From Candidatus Nitrosopelagicus sp. (GTDB lineage: Archaea > Thermoproteota > Nitrososphaeria > Nitrososphaerales > Nitrosopumilaceae), in assembly GCA_028344575.1 (NCBI GenBank), contig JAOMBO010000001.1, forward strand, positions 110,221-174,220: a stretch of 64,000 bases of DNA. Reading direction: 5' to 3'. Position numbers and translations under genes: made by a program. The notes under the pieces were generated by a model. The model did not search any database. It had not been told where the DNA came from and worked only from the letters and a program-made list of their open reading frames with translations. Of this stretch, positions 43,440-52,599 are shown piece by piece. Position 1 is the first letter of the stretch. The number at the start of each line of letters is the position of its first letter.

Positions 43440-44487
43440 TAAACTTTTGATTGTCCAACCAAAGGTTGGAAAAAATCAATTAAATAAATTTATAAAAAAT
43501 TTAGAGAATGAAGGTGTAAAACATATCTATGCAGATCCTAAACTAATTATGGATAAAAAAAATAAAATGAAAACTGTCTTTACGACATCTAACGCAGATT
43601 ATGTGGTTCTTGGTAAAGATGGAAAAAAGGTAAAAGGTAAAAAAAATGGAAAACAGTTCAAGATCTTATCAAATAAAGATATTGATGGAGTTTATGAAAC
43701 TGCAAAAAAAGGACTTGATTTTGTCATAATTGAGGTAAAAGATTGGAAGATAATTCCTCTAGAGAACATTATAGCAAAATTACATAAAATTCACACAAAA
43801 ATATTCACAATAGCAAAAAATCAAAAGGAAGTTAGAAAGATGTTTTCAATTCTAGATGTTGGAGTTGATGGCGTAATCTTCCAAACAGGTTCAATAGGCG
43901 AAGTGCAAGAAACTTTGGTAAATCTTGGAACAAAGAGTTTTGATTTGAAAACGGCAAAAATAACAGAAATTCAAGAGGTTGGAGATGGAGAACGAGTTTG
44001 TGTCGATACAGCATCGATGTTGCACAAAGGAGAAGGAATGTTAATTGGAAGTAGAGCAAACTTCATGTTCTTAGTTCATAACGAATCAGTTGGCTCATCA
44101 TTCACATCACCAAGACCATTTAGAGTTAATGCAGGGGCGGTTCATTGTTATACATTATCACCAGATGGAAATACAAAATATCTATCAGAATTAGAAACAG
44201 GTAGCGAAGTGCTAATTCTTAATTCTAAAGGAAAAGCAAGAAGAGCAGCTATTGGGAGATGTAAAATTGAAAAACGACCAATGCTTTTGATTAAAGCAAA
44301 AGTGGGAAACGAAGTAGGTGGCATTATAGCACAAGATGCAGAAACTATACGATTTGTAAAGGCAAATGGACAATTAGTATCGGTAACACACCTCAAAAAA
44401 GGTGATTCAGTTTTGGCATTTTCTAAAGAAGCAAGTGGAAGACACTTTGGAATGGAAGTAGCCGACGAATATATTCTCGAAAAATAA
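43429..44487 (+). CDS. aroB': 3-Dehydroquinate synthase II
   Basis: The 352-aa archaeal-type enzyme converts the ADH-synthase product to 3-dehydroquinate, using NAD for oxidative deamination. Family segments are RVCVDTASMLHKGEGMLIGS, FRVNAGAVHCYTLSPDG and GRHFGMEVADEYILEK at the end. The TTG start lies inside the preceding gene, and the stop overlaps the aroD ATG by one base (TAATG), indicating translational coupling. Confidence 0.94.
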   Translation: MATDKLLIVQPKVGKNQLNKFIKNLENEGVKHIYADPKLIMDKKNKMKTVFTTSNADYVVLGKDGKKVKGKKNGKQFKILSNKDIDGVYETAKKGLDFVIIEVKDWKIIPLENIIAKLHKIHTKIFTIAKNQKEVRKMFSILDVGVDGVIFQTGSIGEVQETLVNLGTKSFDLKTAKITEIQEVGDGERVCVDTASMLHKGEGMLIGSRANFMFLVHNESVGSSFTSPRPFRVNAGAVHCYTLSPDGNTKYLSELETGSEVLILNSKGKARRAAIGRCKIEKRPMLLIKAKVGNEVGGIIAQDAETIRFVKANGQLVSVTHLKKGDSVLAFSKEASGRHFGMEVADEYILEK

Positions 44488-45149
44488 TGAAGTATAAGAC
44501 CTGCGTATCAATTGGCGAGAAGAATCCAAAGAAACTCAAAATAATTCTAAAAAAAGCACTTTCAAAATCAGATTTTGCTGAAATACGATTTGATTATTTG
44601 AAAAAATCAGACATTCCAATTGTTTTGGAAAACTCCAAAAAAAGTCTATCAAGATGCGTATGTACATTGCGACCAAAATCAGAAGGAGGGTTATTTACTG
44701 GAAGAGAAGATGAAAGAAAATCAATTTTACGATTAATTGCAGAATATAATCCATTTTTACTTGATGTTGAATTTAATACAATTCAAAAAGACAAGAAACT
44801 AGCATCATATCTTAAAAAATCTAAATGTAAATTATTAATTTCATGGCATGACTTTAAAAAAACACCTAATGAATCATGCCTAAAATCTAGATTCAAGAAG
44901 ATGGAAAAATTTTCAAATGTTGTGAAGATTGTGACTGTTGCAAAGAATGTATCTGATGCTTCAAGATTACTTACACTTTATTCCATTAAATCAAAAAATA
45001 AGATGGTAGCATTTTGCATGGGAGATCAGGGTAAATTTTCAAGAATACTATGTTTACATTTAGGAAGTCCATTTACGTATGTGTCATTGGGAAAAGCAAT
45101 TGCTCCAGGACAATTTAGCGTTGATGAGATAAAATCATTACAGAATTAA
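44487..45149 (+). CDS. aroD: 3-Dehydroquinate dehydratase, type I
   Basis: The 220-aa enzyme forms 3-dehydroshikimate by Schiff-base chemistry. It shows EIRFDYLKK, the catalytic-His segment LLISWHDFKKTP, the Lys-bearing VVKIVTVAKN and the end GQFSVDEIKSL. Its stop overlaps that of the opposing secreted-protein gene, so transcription of the aro cluster meets an antisense gene at this point. Confidence 0.94.
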   Translation: MKYKTCVSIGEKNPKKLKIILKKALSKSDFAEIRFDYLKKSDIPIVLENSKKSLSRCVCTLRPKSEGGLFTGREDERKSILRLIAEYNPFLLDVEFNTIQKDKKLASYLKKSKCKLLISWHDFKKTPNESCLKSRFKKMEKFSNVVKIVTVAKNVSDASRLLTLYSIKSKNKMVAFCMGDQGKFSRILCLHLGSPFTYVSLGKAIAPGQFSVDEIKSLQN

Positions 45150-46222
45150 GTGGTAGTTGCAATTGCCACAGCACTATACTTTCCAGTTCCAGAGTAATTT
45201 TCTGCTGCCACTCTAAAATAATATGTTGTAGAATCATCAAGACCATCAACAATATCAGTTACTGCATCACTTGCAGTATGAGAAAATGTAGTCCATGGTC
45301 CATGAAAATTAGTACTGTATTCTATTCGGTAATCAGTTATGCCTTTAACTCCCGAGGGAGCAGTCCATGTTAATGTTACTTGATCATTACCAGCAGTAGC
45401 AGTCAAACCCCCAGGCGCCCTAACAGCAGAGCCTGCATTATATGCATAAGCAGAAGCTTGGCCATAAAACTGATAGATTTTTTCTACAGTTTGATTATCT
45501 AGAGTTGCAGTTATCTCAACAGTGTATAAATTACCAATCATCCATAATGTGCCTTTTTGATTGGTTTCACGTGCCAATGTTTCATAACGTAAAAATCCAT
45601 CTTTAGTATTTCCAGTAAAAGTATGAATTAATTCTTCTTCATTACTCAAAGAGATGTCTATAGTAACATTATCCATTGTATACGCAGCATTTCTGTTAAA
45701 GTTTGGTGAAGCATTAGGATATTTATCAGCATCAAAAATTAAAACATCTAAAACAAATTTTCCATCAGCATGAACATGGTTGTATCCCTCTAACAACATT
45801 AGAAGAGGTGTTCCAGTTACAATTGGAGTTTTAGAAATTTCTTCAATAGTTTCATCCTCAATCGTTTCGGGACTCGATGCATCAACTTCGATAAGTCCAA
45901 TTTCAATCAAATACTTCATCGCATTGATAAAACCAGAATCTGGGATTTTACCATCTGCCCACCATCCAGCAGTATTTCTAACCCAATCTGGGATAATTTT
46001 ATCAGGACCAGAAGGACCAGGTTCTGTTGGAGGAATGTAGATAATTCCTTCATTTATCAGAAATTCAAGACCATTTGTAAATTCAGTTTGAGAAATTTGT
46101 CTTTCTGACCACCATGAAGCATTATTTTTTACCCATTCAGGTATGCCTTCAGAGAACGAGAAGGGAATTAAAGAAACCCCAATTAATAAAATAATCAAGA
46201 AAGGAAGTTTATCCATACTCAT
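45146..46222 (-). CDS. Secreted protein with two Trp-rich repeats and a fibronectin type III domain
   Basis: The 358-aa protein has a signal peptide (residues about 5-25). Two clear copies follow of a repeat of about 40 residues: IPEWVKNNASWWSERQIS and IPDWVRNTAGWWADGKIP, each followed by F-x-(N)-(G/A)-x(3)-LI-(N/E)-(E/I)-G-(I/L)-I. A central beta domain and a C-terminal FN3 domain follow (RAPGGLTATAGNDQVTLTW to TTYYFRVAAEN). It is probably attached to the cell surface. It interrupts the aro cluster in antisense orientation. The same repeat is found in 23123-24298. Confidence 0.82.
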   Translation of the reverse strand: MSMDKLPFLIILLIGVSLIPFSFSEGIPEWVKNNASWWSERQISQTEFTNGLEFLINEGIIYIPPTEPGPSGPDKIIPDWVRNTAGWWADGKIPDSGFINAMKYLIEIGLIEVDASSPETIEDETIEEISKTPIVTGTPLLMLLEGYNHVHADGKFVLDVLIFDADKYPNASPNFNRNAAYTMDNVTIDISLSNEEELIHTFTGNTKDGFLRYETLARETNQKGTLWMIGNLYTVEITATLDNQTVEKIYQFYGQASAYAYNAGSAVRAPGGLTATAGNDQVTLTWTAPSGVKGITDYRIEYSTNFHGPWTTFSHTASDAVTDIVDGLDDSTTYYFRVAAENYSGTGKYSAVAIATTT

Positions 46223-46307
46223 TCTTCTATTCGGTAGAATTAATTTTTACTATGAAAATTTTTTTTACCAATGAATAGGTTATATCAATCTAAATTGAAT
46301 TGAAGAT

Positions 46308-47129
46308 ATGTTGAAGACATATGCAGTAATTGGAGACCCAATTGAGCATTCATTATCCCCAACAATTCATAATGCAGCATATAGAGAATTGCAGCTGGAA
46401 TGTACATACATTGCATATAGAGTGGTACAAGGAGATTTAGCCACAGGTATAGAATCATTAAAAAAAATCAAAATTTCAGGATTTAATGTAACAATACCGC
46501 ATAAAATTGAAATGATGAATTATTTAGATAATGTAGATGATAATTGTAAAAAAATTGGAGCAGTGAATACTGTTCTTAATGATGATGGAATACTAAGAGG
46601 GTTTAATACAGATATGGATGGATTCTTAGAGCCAATAAAAAGAAAAGAAATTAGTATAAAAAATTCAAAAATTTTATTGCTTGGTGCAGGAGGAGCAGCA
46701 AGAGCAATTGTAACAGGATTTCAAAAAGAAAATGCCAAAGATATTACAATTATCAATAGAACAAAAAGTAAGTGCGATGAATTAGTAAAATTTTCAAATG
46801 AATTGGGATTAAATGCAATTTCAAAAACAATTGATGAGATGAGTGAGTTAGATTCTGAATTTGATTTTATAGTAAATGCGTCATCATTAGGGCTAAAAAA
46901 TGAGGAAAGTATCATACCAGAAAAATTTTTGAATGAGCAAACAACAGTATATGATATAGTTTACAAACCAGTAAAAACCGATTTGATAAATAGAGCAAAA
47001 AGAAAAGACTGTAAAATTATTTTTGGATATGAAATGCTTCTTGGACAAGCAATACGTTCATTTGAAATTTGGTTGGATAAAAAAGCACCATATGAAATAA
47101 TGAAAAGATCTATTTTAGGAGGATTTTGA
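46308..47129 (+). CDS. aroE: Shikimate dehydrogenase
   Basis: The 273-aa NADPH enzyme shows IGDPIEHSLSPTIHNAAY, the catalytic-Lys segment NVTIPHKIEMM, the nucleotide-binding LLLGAGGAARAIV and GYEMLLGQA near the end. Its ATGA stop/start overlap with the next gene suggests translational coupling. Confidence 0.96.
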   Translation: MLKTYAVIGDPIEHSLSPTIHNAAYRELQLECTYIAYRVVQGDLATGIESLKKIKISGFNVTIPHKIEMMNYLDNVDDNCKKIGAVNTVLNDDGILRGFNTDMDGFLEPIKRKEISIKNSKILLLGAGGAARAIVTGFQKENAKDITIINRTKSKCDELVKFSNELGLNAISKTIDEMSELDSEFDFIVNASSLGLKNEESIIPEKFLNEQTTVYDIVYKPVKTDLINRAKRKDCKIIFGYEMLLGQAIRSFEIWLDKKAPYEIMKRSILGGF

Positions 47130-47983
47130 TGACACAAGTAGTAGCAAAAGTATATGGCGCAGTATCTATAGTAAATGCAATTGCTATAGGTAAAGGATCA
47201 ACATTAGGAATTGATACATTTGTAGAAACTACATTAACAAAAAAAGAAGGCCATGGAATTCACATAACATCAGAAAATAAAACAATAAGTTCACGCTTAA
47301 TAAATAAACTAATTGAAAATATGATTCCAAAGAAAATTTTAGATAACACAAAATTAGATTTAGATTTTAAATCAAATATACCAACAGGATATGGATTAAA
47401 AAGCTCAAGTGCAATTTCGTCTGCAGTGGTATTATCGTGTGCAAAAGCATTTGGAAAGACCATGAGTGATGAGGAAGTTTTGAAATTGGGGGCAAAAACC
47501 TCGATTCAGACAAAAGTCAGCATAACTGGCGCCTACGATGATGCATGTGCATGTCATTTTGGAGGTTTTAATGTAACAGATAATTTAAAAATGAAATTAG
47601 TACATAGAGAATTAGCCCCAAAAGAATTACAGGCAATAATATTTTTACCAAAATCACGGAAAAGAGGTAATTTAAAAAAATTAAAATATTTTAAAAATGC
47701 TTTTGAAAAATCATGGCAATTAGCAAAAAATTCAGATTATTGGAATGCAGCAATACTAAATGGAATTGCGACAACAGCAATTTTGAATTCAGAACCAGAT
47801 TTAATCATGAGATTAATGGAAAAAGGTGCACTATGTTCAACAATTTCAGGTAATGGTCCTTCAATAATGGCAATTACAAATAAAAAGAATAAATCAAGAG
47901 TTCAAAAAGAATTTTCAGGACTAGATGGAAAAATAATGGTATCTAACATCAATAACAAAAAGGCATATGTTCATGAACTGTAA
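47126..47983 (+). CDS. Archaeal shikimate kinase (GHMP superfamily)
   Basis: The 285-aa protein is a GHMP kinase unrelated to bacterial AroK, with the phosphate loop IPTGYGLKSSSAISSAV and the third GHMP motif STISGNGPSIMAI. In archaea this protein phosphorylates shikimate, and its position between aroE and aroA fits exactly. It overlaps aroA by 17 bp. Confidence 0.94.
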   Translation: MMTQVVAKVYGAVSIVNAIAIGKGSTLGIDTFVETTLTKKEGHGIHITSENKTISSRLINKLIENMIPKKILDNTKLDLDFKSNIPTGYGLKSSSAISSAVVLSCAKAFGKTMSDEEVLKLGAKTSIQTKVSITGAYDDACACHFGGFNVTDNLKMKLVHRELAPKELQAIIFLPKSRKRGNLKKLKYFKNAFEKSWQLAKNSDYWNAAILNGIATTAILNSEPDLIMRLMEKGALCSTISGNGPSIMAITNKKNKSRVQKEFSGLDGKIMVSNINNKKAYVHEL

Positions 47984-49235
47984 AATTCAAAAATCTAAAT
48001 TATATGGGAGAATAATATGTCCATCTAATAAAAGTTATACGCATAGAGCAATATTTCTTGCAGCATTATCAGATGGAAAAAGTATTGTAAAGAAAATTCT
48101 ACGTTCTAATGATACTCTAGCTACAATTAGTGCATGTAGAGGATTTGGAATTGAAGTAGAAGAAGAAGAAGATAGAGTTACAATTAACAATACAATCAAT
48201 TCGACTGTCGAAAATTCAATCATAAATGCTGAGAACTCAGGAACAACTATTAGAATTGCAATTGCAGTTGCTGCATTATCAGGAGGAAATACAACACTTA
48301 CGGGAGATGAAAGTTTGAGAAAAAGGCCCATGCAACCAATTTTAGATTCTTTAGAAACAATGGGCGTAAAAACTGAATCTAATGATGGAAAACCACCAAT
48401 ACGCATTAACGGTAAAATCAATGGAAATGAAATTAACATAAAAGGAGAAATTTCTAGTCAATTTATTTCGGCATTAATGATTATTGCACCAAGATTACCA
48501 GAAGGATTAACAATTAATGTTGAAGGTGAATTAGTATCAAAGCCATATGTCGATTTAACAATTGCAATTATGAAAAAATTTGGTGTGAAAGTAGAGACTG
48601 AAGAAAAATATAAGAAGTATAAAGTTACACATCAAATTTACAAACCAACGACATTTTCAATTCCATCTGATTTTTCTAATCTGGCACTACTTTTAGCGGC
48701 AAATGTTTTGTTAGGTGATGGATTAAAAATCGAGATAAATTTAGGGGATATGCCACAAGGTGATGAAGCAATTGTGGATATTTTAGAAAAATTAGGAGTA
48801 AATGTGACACTAGAAGATGACATCATAACAACGAAATCTCCAATATTATTGAAAGGTGGAAAATTTGATTTATCAAATACTCCGGATCTCTTACCAGCAA
48901 TAGCAATTCTAGCATTAAAATCAGAAAAACCAATTGAGCTGTTTAATGTAAAACATGCAAGATACAAAGAAACAGATAGGATAGCAATAATGTCAAGAGA
49001 ATTAAAAAAAATAGGATTGGATGTAGAAGAAAAAGAAGATGGAATGATTTTGAAGAAATCCAAGGAGATACAGTCTGCAGAATTAAATTCAGAAAATGAT
49101 CATAGATTATTTATGGCATTTTCAATAGTAGGAATGTTTGTAGGAGATTGTACAGTTTCAGATCCAAATTCAGTAAAAGTTTCATATCCAAGATTTATTT
49201 CAGATATGAAAAATGTTGGTGCAGATTTCAAATAA
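47967..49235 (+). CDS. aroA: EPSP synthase (3-phosphoshikimate 1-carboxyvinyltransferase)
   Basis: The 422-aa protein has the shikimate-3-phosphate region PSNKSYTHRAIFLAALSDG, NSGTTIRIAIAVAALSGG, and the C-terminal HARYKETDRIAIMSRELKKIG. It makes 5-enolpyruvylshikimate-3-phosphate, the substrate of AroC at 50137. The nadX gene lies between them on the other strand. Confidence 0.96.
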   Translation: MFMNCKIQKSKLYGRIICPSNKSYTHRAIFLAALSDGKSIVKKILRSNDTLATISACRGFGIEVEEEEDRVTINNTINSTVENSIINAENSGTTIRIAIAVAALSGGNTTLTGDESLRKRPMQPILDSLETMGVKTESNDGKPPIRINGKINGNEINIKGEISSQFISALMIIAPRLPEGLTINVEGELVSKPYVDLTIAIMKKFGVKVETEEKYKKYKVTHQIYKPTTFSIPSDFSNLALLLAANVLLGDGLKIEINLGDMPQGDEAIVDILEKLGVNVTLEDDIITTKSPILLKGGKFDLSNTPDLLPAIAILALKSEKPIELFNVKHARYKETDRIAIMSRELKKIGLDVEEKEDGMILKKSKEIQSAELNSENDHRLFMAFSIVGMFVGDCTVSDPNSVKVSYPRFISDMKNVGADFK

Positions 49236-49237
49236 TT

Positions 49238-50056
49238 TTATGTTCCAAGTTTAATATCACTAGCACAAATAGATCTAATTGTTTCAATAGCAGATAATAT
49301 TGCAAGTCTACTTGTACGAGGATTATTAGAATCAGGGACATTTTCAATTTTAGTTGTGATTTGACCAAATTTTCCACGAGCTATAATTTCATGTGTATTT
49401 TTACTAGTATTTGGATCAGCAATAATTTTTACAATTGTTTCATGACTTCCGAGTCCTGAAAGACTAAGTAGTGCAGAAACATTGATGTTCTTTGGAAATA
49501 ATCTTACAGCTTCACTTGCAGTACCTTCAAAAATTGTAGATGTTTCTTTAATCTCATCAAGATTTATTTTAAAATCATCAAAAAATTTTGCACCCTTTAA
49601 TGAATTAGGATGTTTTGTGGTAGTTAAAATAACTGAATCAAGTTCAGACTTTACAGATTTTATTGCATCAATTCCAGATATTGCACCAGATGGAAGATAA
49701 ACAGTTTTTTTTAGTTCCTTACATGCGTCAGAAATTATTTCAAATACAGATTCATCTAATAAAGCACCACTACTCATGATTACCAAATCCTTTCTGTTTT
49801 GAAGTATACTCAATGCATTATCACTAACTGCATCTTGAGATGCAGCTTCAACTATCAGATCAACAGGGTTGGAAGATAAGAGATGTACATTTTCAACAAC
49901 TACAGGTTTATTTTTTAATTTACTAGAAAGAGAAGCAGATTTTTCTTTATCTTCATCAAAAATGTGGGTTAGTTTTGCAGGGATTATTCCAGTATCAATT
50001 GCAATTGCAATTTGTGTACCAATCGAACCACATCCTAGTAAGCCGATTCGTTTCAT
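49238..50056 (-). CDS. nadX: L-aspartate dehydrogenase (NadX type)
   Basis: The 272-aa enzyme has an N-terminal Rossmann motif (IGLLGCGSIGTQIAIAI), the central VEAASQDAVSD, PSGAISGIDAIKS, and a C-terminal segment with the catalytic His region ARGKFGQITTKIENVPDSNNPRTS. It makes iminoaspartate from aspartate for NadA. It sits antisense inside the aro cluster, away from nadA and nadC at 32.8-34.5 kb. The AUG context is ordinary. Confidence 0.9.
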   Translation of the reverse strand: MKRIGLLGCGSIGTQIAIAIDTGIIPAKLTHIFDEDKEKSASLSSKLKNKPVVVENVHLLSSNPVDLIVEAASQDAVSDNALSILQNRKDLVIMSSGALLDESVFEIISDACKELKKTVYLPSGAISGIDAIKSVKSELDSVILTTTKHPNSLKGAKFFDDFKINLDEIKETSTIFEGTASEAVRLFPKNINVSALLSLSGLGSHETIVKIIADPNTSKNTHEIIARGKFGQITTKIENVPDSNNPRTSRLAILSAIETIRSICASDIKLGT

Positions 50057-50136
50057 GTATATTTTTGAATAGAATTTTGTAAATAAACTCTAAGTTTATG
50101 CGTATAACGATTATAAGCATCATAGACGATCTTTGA

Positions 50137-51234
50137 TTGTTGAACGGTAATTCAATTGGTAGAAGACTAGTTCTCACTAGTTTTGGTGAGAGTCATGGTA
50201 AATGTATTGGTGCAGTTTTAGATGGTTGCCCAGCAGGTTTGGAATTAGAAGAAAATGATATCCAAAAAATGCTAGATTTAAGAAAACCAGGACAATCACT
50301 TGTGTCCACACAAAGAAAAGAAGGAGATGTGGTTGAGATTCTCACAGGCACATTCAGAGGATATACTACAGGAGCTCCAATTACAATGATTATTTGGAAC
50401 AAAGATCAAAAATCAATAGCATATGAAAAGTTAAGAACTGAAATGCGTCCAGGACATTCCGATTATCCCGCATACATGAAATATAAAAAATTCAATGATC
50501 ATAGAGGAGGAGGAAGATTTTCAGGAAGATTAACCGCAACTCACGTTATGGGCGGAGCAATTGCTAGAAAATTATTAAAAGATACAATTGGAGTTGAGAC
50601 AAATTCTTACACATCGCAGATTGGAAAAGTGAAAATGAAAAAAGAAGCTACAAAAAAAGAATTCAAGTCCATCTATACAAACGATGTAAGATGTCCTGAA
50701 AAAAATACAGCGGAGAAAATGAAGAGTGTTATTTTAGGTGCTAGAAAAAAAGGCGATTCACTTGGTGGAATAATAGAATCCATAACTACTAATTTACCCG
50801 TAGGGTTAGGAGAACCTATTTTTGGCTCATTGGAATCCGATATAAGTAAAGCAATTTTTTCAATTCCAGCAGTTAAAGGAATAGAATTTGGTTCAGGTTT
50901 TGCAGGTTCAGAAAAATTCGGTTCAGAAAATAATGATGCATATGCTATGAAGGGAAGAAAAATTACAACAAAAACCAATAATTCAGGAGGAATTTTAGGA
51001 GGTATTTCAAATGGCATGCCAATTACACTTAGAATTGCATTCAAACCTGCATCATCCATTTCTCAAGTCCAAGAAAGTGTTGACATAAAAAAGAAAAAAT
51101 CAATTAAATTGCAAGTAGGAGGAAGACATGATCCATGCGTAGTGCCACGTGCACCGCCAGTAGTTGATTCGTTGGTTGCATTAACCATAGCAGATCACGC
51201 ACTACTTAGTGGTTCCATAAAACCAACATTATGA
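50137..51234 (+). CDS. aroC: Chorismate synthase
   Basis: The 365-aa FMN-dependent enzyme shows LTSFGESHGKCIGAVLDGCPAG, MRPGHSDYPAYMKYKKFNDHRGGGRFSGR and VGGRHDPCVVPRAPPVVD, all diagnostic. Two adjacent TTGs (50137, 50140) are possible starts; the second gives the usual M-x-G-N-(S/T) opening. It overlaps the next gene by 4 bp (ATGA). Confidence 0.96.
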   Translation: MLNGNSIGRRLVLTSFGESHGKCIGAVLDGCPAGLELEENDIQKMLDLRKPGQSLVSTQRKEGDVVEILTGTFRGYTTGAPITMIIWNKDQKSIAYEKLRTEMRPGHSDYPAYMKYKKFNDHRGGGRFSGRLTATHVMGGAIARKLLKDTIGVETNSYTSQIGKVKMKKEATKKEFKSIYTNDVRCPEKNTAEKMKSVILGARKKGDSLGGIIESITTNLPVGLGEPIFGSLESDISKAIFSIPAVKGIEFGSGFAGSEKFGSENNDAYAMKGRKITTKTNNSGGILGGISNGMPITLRIAFKPASSISQVQESVDIKKKKSIKLQVGGRHDPCVVPRAPPVVDSLVALTIADHALLSGSIKPTL

Positions 51235-52592
51235 AAATGACTGAACTAGATGAATTAAGAAAAAAAATTGAAACAATTACAATTGAAATGTTATCTCTAT
51301 TAAAAACAAGAACGGAGATTGCACAAGAAATTGGTAAAATAAAAAATCAGCAGGGGATGAGTGTATCTAATGAATCCAGAGAAGATGAACTTAGGGAATT
51401 GGTAAAAAAGCAATGTCAAGATATCAGTTTTGATTCAAATACAGCACTCAAATTCTTAAATTTTTTATTAAATGAATCAGTTAAGGTTCAATCTGTAGAA
51501 TCAAATACACATTTAGCAATTTTTCTTAAAGCAAAAGAATTAGAACAACAAGGCAAAAAAATAATTCACTTAGAAGTTGGCGAACCAGATTTTCAACCTC
51601 CAATTAATGTAAAAAAGTCATTATCAGAAGTATATGATAAAGGATTTGGAAAATATGGCCCGGCTAAAGGTTTACCAGAATTTAGAACAAAATTAGCAGA
51701 ATTTGCCAACAAAAATTTTGATACTAAAGTAAATTTAGAAAATATAATGGTCACACCTGGTGCGAGGTTTGGTGTTTTTCTTGCAATATCCACATTATTA
51801 GATCCAAGTGATGAGATCATAGTCATAGAACCAGCATGGCCAGCATATAGACAATGTGCAATGAATTCAGGAATCAAAGTGAGAAGTATTAAGACAACAT
51901 TAGAGAATAGGTGGGAACCAGATCTTGATGAGATTTTATCATGTATTAATGAAAATACAAAGATGATTGTTCTTAATTATCCAAATAATCCTACTGGGAA
52001 AATTCTACCTAAAACATTACAAAATCAGATTGTAGAAGTTGCAAAAGAAAATGATCTGTATATTCTCAGTGATGAGATTTACAGTAATTATTCAAATGGA
52101 GAATGGAATAGTATTTTATCATACAATTATGAAAAATCAATTGTCACACAATCATTTTCAAAATCACATTCCATGACAGGTTATAGAATTGGATATCTAG
52201 TTTCCAGTAAAAACATCATTGAGAAATTAACAAAATTACAGGCACTTTGTTTAACAAATGTTTCAGAACCAATTCAGTATACAGCTATGAAATCACTGGA
52301 TGATGACGTGACAGAGAATACAAAGATTATGAAGGATAGATTAACAGAATTGGAAGACATATGTAAAAAAATGGAATTAGAGTTTATCAGGCCCGATGGT
52401 GCAATGTATATTTTTGTGCGTACTAAAAATCCAATCAATACATCAGAATTATCAGAAGAATTGTTAAATCATGGAGTAGCAATAGCACCTGGAATTGGAT
52501 TTGGAGACTATAATGAATTTTTCCGAATATCAGCATGTTTAGACATAAAAACACTAATTGAAGGCATGGACATATTAAAAACTAGGTTATAG
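51231..52592 (+). CDS. Chorismate mutase-aminotransferase fusion
   Basis: The 453-aa bifunctional protein has an AroQ-type chorismate mutase at residues about 1-90 (LDELRKKIETITIEMLSLLKTRTEIAQEI). A complete PLP-dependent class I/II aminotransferase follows (residues 100-453), with EVGEPDFQPP, YPNNPTGK and the PLP-Lys motif SFSKSHSMTGYRIGY. It would make prephenate and transaminate aromatic keto acids or prephenate itself. The fusion is consistent with its place between aroC and tyrA. Confidence 0.92.
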   Translation: MKMTELDELRKKIETITIEMLSLLKTRTEIAQEIGKIKNQQGMSVSNESREDELRELVKKQCQDISFDSNTALKFLNFLLNESVKVQSVESNTHLAIFLKAKELEQQGKKIIHLEVGEPDFQPPINVKKSLSEVYDKGFGKYGPAKGLPEFRTKLAEFANKNFDTKVNLENIMVTPGARFGVFLAISTLLDPSDEIIVIEPAWPAYRQCAMNSGIKVRSIKTTLENRWEPDLDEILSCINENTKMIVLNYPNNPTGKILPKTLQNQIVEVAKENDLYILSDEIYSNYSNGEWNSILSYNYEKSIVTQSFSKSHSMTGYRIGYLVSSKNIIEKLTKLQALCLTNVSEPIQYTAMKSLDDDVTENTKIMKDRLTELEDICKKMELEFIRPDGAMYIFVRTKNPINTSELSEELLNHGVAIAPGIGFGDYNEFFRISACLDIKTLIEGMDILKTRL

Positions 52593-52599
52593 ATGTAGA

